Shown: positions 34,094 to 39,815 of the stretch, piece by piece | Layout: the number at the start of each line of letters is the position of its first letter | Numbering within the stretch: the first letter of the stretch is position 1 | NCBI GenBank assembly: GCA_947371865.1 | Contig: CANBRH010000008.1 | Coordinates: 1 to 39,815 of the forward strand | DNA: 39,815 bases | Source of the DNA: Actinomycetota bacterium | Lineage (GTDB): Bacteria > Actinomycetota > Actinomycetes > Nanopelagicales > Nanopelagicaceae | Direction: 5' to 3' | Notes under the pieces: model-generated | What the model was told of the DNA's origin: nothing | The model's database searches: none | The model's input: the letters and a program-made list of their open reading frames with translations, nothing else | Translations under genes and position numbers: made by a program

Positions 34094-34678
34094 ATGAGAA
34101 CAGCTCGGGTAGTTCGAGAGACCAAAGAGTCTTCTGTCGATGTCTCATTGAATTTAGATGGATCTGGACTCATTGATATCGACACCAGCGTCCCCTTCTT
34201 TGACCACATGCTCTCTCAGCTCGGAAAGCATGCTGGCTTTGACCTGACCGTTAAAACCAAAGGCGATGTCGACGTCGATTCCCACCACACGGTCGAGGAC
34301 ACCTCTTTGGCCTTCGGCCAGGCGCTTCGTGAAGCCTTGGGGGATAAAGCCGGGATACGTCGCTTTGGTGACGCCATGGTTCCCCTCGATGAAGTATTGG
34401 TACAGGCCGCTGTAGATCTATCCGGCCGTCCTTACTTAGTGCATCGCCAACCCGAAATCGTTGAACTTATTGGCACCTTTGATACGACACTTGGTCGCCA
34501 CATCTGGGAATCCATTGTTGCCGAAGCTCGTATCGCCCTGCATGTGCGCGTGCTTGAAGGCCGAAACGCTCACCACGTTTTCGAAGCCCAATTTAAGGCG
34601 GTTGCTCGAGCGCTTCGTGATGCGGTTGCAATTGATGGCCGCACTGCCGGAATTCCATCCACCAAGGGCGTTCTTTGA
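34094..34678 (+). CDS. hisB: Imidazoleglycerol-phosphate dehydratase HisB
   Basis: 194-residue metal-dependent dehydratase, the monofunctional form without a phosphatase domain. Duplicated His-rich metal motifs: FFDHMLSQLGKHAGFDL, DSHHTVEDTSLAFG, and GRNAHHVFEAQFKAVARAL. SD AGGGAG (34084-34089) lies close to the ATG with only 4 bases between. Its TGA overlaps the TTG start of hisH. Confidence 0.97.
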   Translation: MRTARVVRETKESSVDVSLNLDGSGLIDIDTSVPFFDHMLSQLGKHAGFDLTVKTKGDVDVDSHHTVEDTSLAFGQALREALGDKAGIRRFGDAMVPLDEVLVQAAVDLSGRPYLVHRQPEIVELIGTFDTTLGRHIWESIVAEARIALHVRVLEGRNAHHVFEAQFKAVARALRDAVAIDGRTAGIPSTKGVL

Positions 34679-35271
34679 TAGCGATTCTCGATTATGGATC
34701 GGGCAACCTGCGTTCTGCCGAGCGCGCCTTTGCATTAGCGGGCCATGAAGTTGTTGTTACTTCAGATGCCAAGACGTGCTTGGCAGCAGAAGGATTAGTC
34801 GTACCTGGCGTGGGCGCGTATAGCGCATGTATGGCACAACTTTTAGAAATATCTGGAGATCAAATCATTGCAGATCGAGTAGCGGCCAATAAACCTATCT
34901 TTGGAATTTGCGTGGGGATGCAAATACTTTTTACGCGCGGACTAGAAAAATCTGGCGCACACGGACTTGGAGTATTTGCCGGAGAGGTCAGTCAGATAGC
35001 GGCCCCGATTTTGCCGCATATTGGGTGGAACACAGTCGAAGTTGGAGTGGGATCACATCTCTTCGCTGGTGTTGAAGATTCAGCCTTCTATTTTGTGCAC
35101 TCCTTCGCAGCAAAGACCGCTGTAGAAGGTGCCATCAACACTTTTTGCAATTACAGTGAGAATTTCTTAGCTGCAGTGGAGTCTGCACATGTTGTGGCCA
35201 CGCAATTCCACCCGGAAAAGAGTGGCGCTGCTGGGGCACGTTTGATAAAGAATTGGGCGGAATCGTTATGA
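34675..35271 (+). CDS. hisH: Imidazole glycerol phosphate synthase glutaminase subunit HisH
   Basis: Class I glutamine amidotransferase, 198 residues, supplying ammonia to HisF. Catalytic triad: Cys79 in FGICVGMQILF, His179 and Glu181 in ATQFHPEKSG. The start is TTG at 34675 (TTGA overlap with hisB), giving the canonical MIAILDYGSGNLRSAERA; no ATG or GTG is near. The stop overlaps hisA. Confidence 0.96.
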   Translation: MIAILDYGSGNLRSAERAFALAGHEVVVTSDAKTCLAAEGLVVPGVGAYSACMAQLLEISGDQIIADRVAANKPIFGICVGMQILFTRGLEKSGAHGLGVFAGEVSQIAAPILPHIGWNTVEVGVGSHLFAGVEDSAFYFVHSFAAKTAVEGAINTFCNYSENFLAAVESAHVVATQFHPEKSGAAGARLIKNWAESL

Positions 35272-36002
35272 CCTCACTAACTCGCTTGCAGCTCCTCCCA
35301 GCCATTGACGTTAAAGATGGGCGGGCGGTGCGTTTAGTCCAAGGCGAACTTGCTGCTGAAAGCATTTACGGCTCGCCTTTAGATGTGGCGCGAGAATTTG
35401 TTGCTGCTGGTGCAGAGTGGATTCACTTGGTGGATTTAGACGCTGCCTTTGGTCGGGGGAGCAATGCTGCTTTGTTAGCGGAAGTCATTAATTCTGTGGA
35501 TATCAAGATTGAACTTTCCGGTGGTATTCGCGATGATGAATCGTTGCGTAGAGCATTAGCGACAGGCTGCACTCGAGTTAATTTAGGTACTGCTGCGCTT
35601 GAAAATCCTGAATGGACCTCTAAAGTCATTTCCGAGTTCGGCGATCGCATTGCAGTCGGTTTGGATGTGCGCGGACATACATTGGCAGCTCGTGGATGGA
35701 CCAAAGAGGGTGGTGATCTTTTTGAGACGCTCGAACGTCTCGATCGAGATGGATGTTCGCGATACATCGTCACTGACGTAGCCAGAGATGGCACTCTGAC
35801 TGGCCCTAATATCGAACTTTTGAAGTCGGTCTGTGCTGCGACCTCCAAACCGGTAGTTGCAAGTGGCGGAGTATCGACACTTGAAGATTTGCGTCAACTC
35901 CGAGAAATTGTCGCTTTGGGAGTGGAAGGAGCCATTGTTGGAAAGGCGCTCTACGCAGGGGCTTTCACTTTAGAAGAAGCGCTCGAGGTTTCTGGGCAAT
36001 GA
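35268..36002 (+). CDS. priA: Phosphoribosyl isomerase PriA (bifunctional HisA/TrpF)
   Basis: 244-residue (beta-alpha)8 barrel. LLPAIDVKDGRAVRLVQGE carries the first catalytic Asp (D14); VTDVARDGTLTGPN carries the second (D170). ELSGGIRDDESL, TRVNLGTAALENPEW and ARGWTKEGGDLFETL closely follow the actinobacterial PriA pattern as I recall it, including the RGW loop. PriA isomerises both ProFAR (histidine) and phosphoribosylanthranilate (tryptophan). The lack of trpF beside trpE-trpC-trpB supports this, though trpF could be elsewhere. The ATG at 35268 is used (ATGA overlap with hisH), not the TTG at 35253. Confidence 0.93.
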   Translation: MTSLTRLQLLPAIDVKDGRAVRLVQGELAAESIYGSPLDVAREFVAAGAEWIHLVDLDAAFGRGSNAALLAEVINSVDIKIELSGGIRDDESLRRALATGCTRVNLGTAALENPEWTSKVISEFGDRIAVGLDVRGHTLAARGWTKEGGDLFETLERLDRDGCSRYIVTDVARDGTLTGPNIELLKSVCAATSKPVVASGGVSTLEDLRQLREIVALGVEGAIVGKALYAGAFTLEEALEVSGQ

Positions 36003-36760
36003 CTCTGGCAAAACGCATCATCCCATGCCTTGATGTATCTGGCGGCCGAGTTGTCAAAGGCGTTAATTTTGTGAATCTGGTTGATGCCGGCGATCCGGTG
36101 GAGCTTGCAAAACGTTATGGAGAGGAAGGGGCAGATGAACTCACCTTTCTCGATATTTCAGCAAGTGTTGAAGATCGAAAGACAACAATCGATATTGTTC
36201 GACAGACAGCAGAACAGGTTTTTATTCCATTAACCGTTGGTGGCGGAATTCGCTCCGCCGACGATGTGAATATCCTGCTTCGTAACGGTGCGGACAAAAT
36301 CTCGATAAATACCGCGGCCATTGCGCGACCACAACTTATTAATGAAATTGCCGATCGATTTGGCAACCAAGTACTTGTGCTCTCCGTCGATGCCAGGCGT
36401 GGTCGGACAGCCTCTGGCTTTGAAGTCACCACTCACGGCGGCAGACAAGGTACCGATCTTGATGCCCTGGCGTGGGTGGAAGATGCCATTGCCCGAGGTG
36501 TTGGTGAAATTCTTTTGAATTCGATGGATGCCGATGGCACTCGAGCCGGCTATGACCTCGAGATGATTCGGACGGTCCGCGCCGTGGCAAGCGTGCCCAT
36601 TATTGCCAGTGGCGGTGCCGGTGCCATTGAAGATTTCGCCAGCGCTCTTGGTGCCGGTGCTGATGCGTTACTTGCGGCCAGCATCTTCCACTTTGGGATT
36701 CATCGAATTAGTGATGTAAAGCGCTATTTGGCACTGCAAGGTTATCCAGTACGCCAATAG
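35999..36760 (+). CDS. hisF: Imidazole glycerol phosphate synthase cyclase subunit HisF
   Basis: 253-residue barrel that cyclises PRFAR with ammonia from HisH. RIIPCLDVSGGRVVKGVNF contains the first catalytic Asp (D12) and VLSVDARR the second; ISASVEDRKTT, VGGGIRSADD and ILLNSMDADGTRAGYD are typical. ATGA overlap with priA. A 24-base gap separates it from hisI. Confidence 0.97.
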   Translation: MTLAKRIIPCLDVSGGRVVKGVNFVNLVDAGDPVELAKRYGEEGADELTFLDISASVEDRKTTIDIVRQTAEQVFIPLTVGGGIRSADDVNILLRNGADKISINTAAIARPQLINEIADRFGNQVLVLSVDARRGRTASGFEVTTHGGRQGTDLDALAWVEDAIARGVGEILLNSMDADGTRAGYDLEMIRTVRAVASVPIIASGGAGAIEDFASALGAGADALLAASIFHFGIHRISDVKRYLALQGYPVRQ

Positions 36761-36772
36761 TCACGAGTACGG

Positions 36773-36787
36773 CAGAATGGCGCAGTG
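36773..36787 (+). promoter_or_regulatory. Possible leaderless-type -10 before hisI
   Basis: CAGAAT (36773-36778) lies 6 bases before the GTG at 36785, the same geometry as at hisD, and there is no SD. The hexamer lacks the first T of the consensus, so this is weak. Confidence 0.25.
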
Positions 36788-37135
36788 ATGAAAGCGATTC
36801 CCTCCGAGGTTCAGGCACATTTCGACGCCGGCCACCTTGTAGCCGCGATTGCCCAGGATGCAGCTAACGGCGAAGTTCTGATGCTGGCATGGATGAATCA
36901 ATCTGCGCTAGAAGAAACGATAACCAGCAAACGCGGTGTCTATTGGAGCCGAAGTCGTAATTCACTCTGGGTAAAGGGTGAAACCTCTGGTCACTTTCAA
37001 GAGGTTCTTGATATTTCTTACGATTGCGATGGCGATGCCATCCTGTTGAAAGTCAATCAAATTGGGGCGGCATGCCACACCGGAGATCGAACCTGTTTTC
37101 ATCGCCAAATCGCGCCGAATGAAGTGAATAATTAA
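36785..37135 (+). CDS. hisI: Phosphoribosyl-AMP cyclohydrolase HisI
   Basis: 116-residue monofunctional cyclohydrolase of histidine synthesis, without a fused HisE domain. LMLAWMNQSALEETI, GVYWSRSRNSLWVKGETSGH, the metal site DISYDCDGDAILLKV and GAACHTGDRTCFHR are present. Start is GTG at 36785 or the next codon, ATG at 36788. The TAA is followed directly by the trpE ATG, linking the his and trp genes. hisG and hisE are not in the window. Confidence 0.96.
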   Translation: MMKAIPSEVQAHFDAGHLVAAIAQDAANGEVLMLAWMNQSALEETITSKRGVYWSRSRNSLWVKGETSGHFQEVLDISYDCDGDAILLKVNQIGAACHTGDRTCFHRQIAPNEVNN

Positions 37136-38623
37136 ATGATGTTATTGGAAGAATTTCGCGACCACGCACGTCACCACAATGTCATTCCCGTGTGGCGCAA
37201 GTTGCTGGCTGATAGCGAAACTCCACTGACTCTTTATCGCAAACTCGCAGGGGATCGTCCCGGCACTTTCTTACTGGAATCTGCTGAACACGGTGGCACC
37301 TGGTCTCGATACTCGTTTATCGGAGTTAATTCGCTAGCCACGCTCACCGAAGTTGATGGTCTTGCTACTTGGGAAGGTGCCAAGCCAGCCGCCGCTCCTT
37401 CAGGTATCGATCCGTTAACTGCTTTACGAATTTCCGCCGAACATTTGAAATCACCTCGAATTTTCGGGTTACCCCCATTAACAGGTGGGTTGGTTGGATA
37501 TATGGGATACGACGTTGTGCGTCGGCTTGAGAAAATTTCAACGATGGCGGTCAATGATCTTCCAGTCCCAGAACTTGCCTTTATGTTGACTTCTGATCTA
37601 GCAGTACTGGATCACCAAGATGGCACGGTGATGCTGATTGCCAATGCCATTAATTGGGATGGCAGCACTGAGAGGGTCGATGAGGCTTTCAAGGATTCGA
37701 TTTCGCGTTTAGATGCCATGGAGGCAAGTCTCAGATCTGCCACGCCATCCAGTGTCTCTCAACTTTTAGGTCGCCCAACGCCTGTTTTTTCTCGGAACAC
37801 CACGGATGCTGCCTATATGGCCCAAGTGGAGAAGATTAAGGAGGAGATCCGATCTGGAGAGGCATTCCAGGTTGTGCTCTCGCAACGTTTCACCATGAAT
37901 TGTCCTGCAGATTCGCTCGATGTTTATCGTGCTTTGCGCCTGCATAACCCAAGTCCCTATATGTATCTATTACGCTTCGAAAATGGCCTGGACATTGTGG
38001 GATCAAGTCCAGAGGCATTAGTAAAAATTAAGGATCGCGAAGTCATGATCCATCCGCTTGCAGGCACCCGCAAGCGATCAGAAGATCCCGAAATAGATCA
38101 GCAAGTGGGCGAAGAGCTTCTCGCCGATCCAAAGGAGCGGGCTGAGCACTTAATGTTGGTGGATTTAGGTCGCAATGATTTGGGTCGGGTTTGCTCCTCA
38201 GGTTCAGTAGAAGTTGTCGAATTTATGCACGTCGAGCGCTTCTCTCACGTCATGCATATTGTTTCAACTGTCGTAGGCGAACTTGCACCGGATAAGACAC
38301 CAGTCGACGCGCTCTTTTCAGTGTTTCCTGCCGGCACGCTGTCAGGTGCCCCTAAACCGCGCGCGATGGAGATCATCGAGAATTCTGAACCCACTCGTCG
38401 CGGAATCTATGGTGGAACCATTGGTTACATTGATTTCACGGGCAATATCGATACCTGCATTGCTATTCGAACCGCGGTGATGAAGAACAAGAAGGCATAT
38501 GTCCAGGCAGGCGCCGGCATCGTCGCCGATTCAGTTGCCGAACTCGAAAACCAAGAGTGCCTCAATAAAGCAGCCGCCGTTCTGGGGGCAATTGCTGCAG
38601 CCAATGAAATGAAAAGTATATGA
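37136..38623 (+). CDS. trpE: Anthranilate synthase component I TrpE
   Basis: Chorismate-using enzyme committing to tryptophan; 495 residues. An N-terminal regulatory domain with FLLESAEHGGTWSRYSFIG (LLES is the known tryptophan feedback site) precedes the chorismate domain: IRSGEAFQVVLSQRF, GSSPEALV, HPLAGTRKR, DLGRNDLGRVC, FPAGTLSGAPKPRAMEII, RRGIYGGTIGYI and VQAGAGIVADS. An ATG follows hisI with zero gap; a second ATG is the next codon. No leader peptide or attenuator can fit here. trpG is not adjacent. Confidence 0.97.
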   Translation: MMLLEEFRDHARHHNVIPVWRKLLADSETPLTLYRKLAGDRPGTFLLESAEHGGTWSRYSFIGVNSLATLTEVDGLATWEGAKPAAAPSGIDPLTALRISAEHLKSPRIFGLPPLTGGLVGYMGYDVVRRLEKISTMAVNDLPVPELAFMLTSDLAVLDHQDGTVMLIANAINWDGSTERVDEAFKDSISRLDAMEASLRSATPSSVSQLLGRPTPVFSRNTTDAAYMAQVEKIKEEIRSGEAFQVVLSQRFTMNCPADSLDVYRALRLHNPSPYMYLLRFENGLDIVGSSPEALVKIKDREVMIHPLAGTRKRSEDPEIDQQVGEELLADPKERAEHLMLVDLGRNDLGRVCSSGSVEVVEFMHVERFSHVMHIVSTVVGELAPDKTPVDALFSVFPAGTLSGAPKPRAMEIIENSEPTRRGIYGGTIGYIDFTGNIDTCIAIRTAVMKNKKAYVQAGAGIVADSVAELENQECLNKAAAVLGAIAAANEMKSI

Positions 38624-38859
38624 AGAGCCGGGCACGAATGTTGAGAATAGTGATCCCTCTGGCTGTTGTTGCGATAGACATTAAATTCTTGCAACACAGT
38701 TTTTCCTTAATTCCGTTTCTCATCTTGGCTGTTGCGGCTGGCTTTCTTTTAGTGACTGCAGTTATGGGCCTAGCGCGAAAAGGAAAGTCCACGAAATACG
38801 AACGCAAACCACAATCTGCATGGGGCGCGCTTAACGAGGGAATCGACCCATCTCTATGA
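38620..38859 (+). CDS. Small two-helix membrane protein in the trp operon
   Basis: 79 residues: two hydrophobic segments (about 9-24 and 27-51), then a basic tail KGKSTKYERKPQSAW ending GALNEGIDPSL. Many actinobacterial trp operons carry a Trp-associated membrane protein of unknown function here, usually larger with about four helices. The position and the WxALxxGxDP-like tail suggest this is a shortened relative; that is an inference. ATGA overlaps at both ends (trpE and trpC) argue for a translated gene. It could instead be an unrelated small membrane protein. Confidence 0.7.
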   Translation: MKSRARMLRIVIPLAVVAIDIKFLQHSFSLIPFLILAVAAGFLLVTAVMGLARKGKSTKYERKPQSAWGALNEGIDPSL

Positions 38860-39629
38860 GTTCAGTACTCGCATCGATCATCGAAGGCGTCTTAGAGGAT
38901 GTGGCCGAGCGAAAGCGAGCCACACCGAATTTCACCCAAGAATTGGCATCAATCGGACCAGTGCTCGATGCATATTCCGCGCTTACTAGAGATTCACTTT
39001 CACTGATCGCTGAAGTCAAGCGATCTTCACCCTCCAAAGGTCCGCTCGCTGAAATCGCCGACCCCGTTGCTTTGGCCGTCGATTATCAAGATTCCGGCGC
39101 AAGTGTCGTGAGCGTTCTCACCGAACGGAGACGTTTTGGTGGGTCGATCGCGGATTTGATTGCGATTCGCAGCGAACTTCACATCCCGATTTTGCGAAAA
39201 GATTTTATTGTCACCGAATATCAAATCGAAGAAACCAGAGCCATTGGCGCTGATCTACTCCTTCTTATTGTTGCGGGTTTGTCACAAACGCAGCTTGTCG
39301 ATTTTCATCAAATGGCTACTGAAATCGGTTTGCATGTATTGGTCGAGGTTCACGATCGGGCAGAAATAGAGCGAGCCATGGCGATTTCTCCGCGCATCAT
39401 CGGAGTCAACGCCCGAAACCTCAAAACTTTAGAGATCAGTTCCACGGCCTTCTCCGAGTTAATTCCGTTGATTCCGGCGGAGATAACTCGAGTCGCCGAA
39501 TCAGGTATTTCCGAACGCGCCCAAGTCATCGAGGTCGAAAATCTAGGTGCCAAAGCCATTTTGGTGGGGGAGACATTGGTTAAGGCCAGAAATACCCGCG
39601 AAGGTATTGAACGATTATTGGGGCTGTAA
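38856..39629 (+). CDS. trpC: Indole-3-glycerol phosphate synthase TrpC
   Basis: 257-residue barrel enzyme closing the indole ring. Signatures in order: LIAEVKRSSPSKGPLAEI (catalytic Lys region), PILRKDFIVTEYQIEETRAIGADLLLLI, LVEVHDRAEIERA, IGVNARNLKTLEI, VAESGIS and AILVGETLVKA. Not fused to TrpF. ATGA overlap with the small membrane-protein gene; 29 bases separate it from trpB. Confidence 0.97.
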   Translation: MSSVLASIIEGVLEDVAERKRATPNFTQELASIGPVLDAYSALTRDSLSLIAEVKRSSPSKGPLAEIADPVALAVDYQDSGASVVSVLTERRRFGGSIADLIAIRSELHIPILRKDFIVTEYQIEETRAIGADLLLLIVAGLSQTQLVDFHQMATEIGLHVLVEVHDRAEIERAMAISPRIIGVNARNLKTLEISSTAFSELIPLIPAEITRVAESGISERAQVIEVENLGAKAILVGETLVKARNTREGIERLLGL

Positions 39630-39658
39630 GAGTTGATGGCTTCTGAGAGGATAGGCAA

Positions 39659-39815
39659 ATGACGACGAGTAAAAGCCTGTTGGAAAGTGAGATTCTGGGA
39701 CATTTTGGGCCCTATGGCGGCCGGTTTGTTCCCGAAGCCCTGATCGGGGCGCTCGATGAGCTAGCAGCTGCCCATCTTTCGGCACAAAGCGATCCGACCT
39801 TTCAGACGGAATTGG
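39659..39815 (+). CDS. trpB: Tryptophan synthase beta chain TrpB (3' partial)
   Basis: Only the first 52 codons are in the window. They include FGPYGGRFVPEALIGALDEL, the standard TrpB N-terminus for the PLP enzyme condensing indole with serine. ATG at 39659 with SD-like AGAGG (39646-39650) 8 bases upstream. trpA probably follows outside the window. Confidence 0.93.
   Translation, partial: MTTSKSLLESEILGHFGPYGGRFVPEALIGALDELAAAHLSAQSDPTFQTEL

Noticed and set aside
1..39815. tRNA, rRNA, CRISPR arrays, insertion sequences, prophage or attachment sites
   Set aside because: Nothing resembling these was seen; nearly all sequence is occupied by conserved housekeeping genes in normal actinobacterial order.

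Overview
This is a 39.8 kb chromosomal core region from a member of the Actinomycetota. The evidence is the dcw (division and cell wall) cluster in actinobacterial order: DUF3040-mraZ-rsmH-ftsL-ftsI-murE-murF-mraY-murD-ftsW-murG-murC-ftsQ-ftsZ-pgeF-yggS-sepF-yggT. There is no ftsA. FtsZ has the actinobacterial C-terminus (DVPDFMK), MurE carries the meso-DAP motif DNPR, and there is a PriA-type HisA and an ileS T-box leader. Base composition looks close to 50% G+C by eye, genes overlap tightly, and several genes lack Shine-Dalgarno (SD) sequences. This suggests a streamlined, lower-GC actinobacterium, for example the freshwater acI/Nanopelagicales type. That placement is an inference.

Layout. 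(1) Positions 1-4444: a DnaE2-type polymerase III alpha subunit, cut by the window edge, overlapping a catalytically intact DinB polymerase. (2) 4552-4960: a DUF3040 membrane protein closed by a strong intrinsic terminator. (3) 4998-18671: the mra/mur/fts operon. It starts from a clear promoter embedded in a helically phased array of MraZ boxes; most junctions overlap by a few bases. (4) 18672-22128: ftsZ with its own leader and hairpin, then pgeF, yggS, sepF and yggT. The divIVA/wag31 gene that normally follows yggT is absent. (5) 22162-25317, minus strand: ileS behind a translational T-box riboswitch. (6) 25642-28031: a DksA/TraR-family protein with a long histone-like basic tail, then lspA and rluD. 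(7) 28058-31564: the replicative dnaE1. (8) 31614-37135: hisD-hisC-hisB-hisH-hisA/priA-hisF-hisI. (9) 37136-39815: trpE, a small two-helix membrane protein, trpC and the start of trpB. The trp genes directly abut hisI.

How the genes work together. The central cluster makes the lipid II precursor (MurE/F/D/C, MraY, MurG) and the septal synthase and divisome (FtsW/FtsI/FtsL/FtsQ/FtsZ/SepF). The his and trp genes form one tightly packed block in which the bifunctional PriA can serve both pathways, which fits the lack of trpF here. No mobile element, CRISPR array, tRNA or rRNA was recognised. The unusual material is mostly regulatory: the MraZ box array, a 100-nt nested dyad between mraZ and rsmH, a hairpin just ahead of ftsZ, the ileS T-box with a competing long-range pairing, and repeated leaderless-type starts. 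I saw no wholly new multi-gene system.
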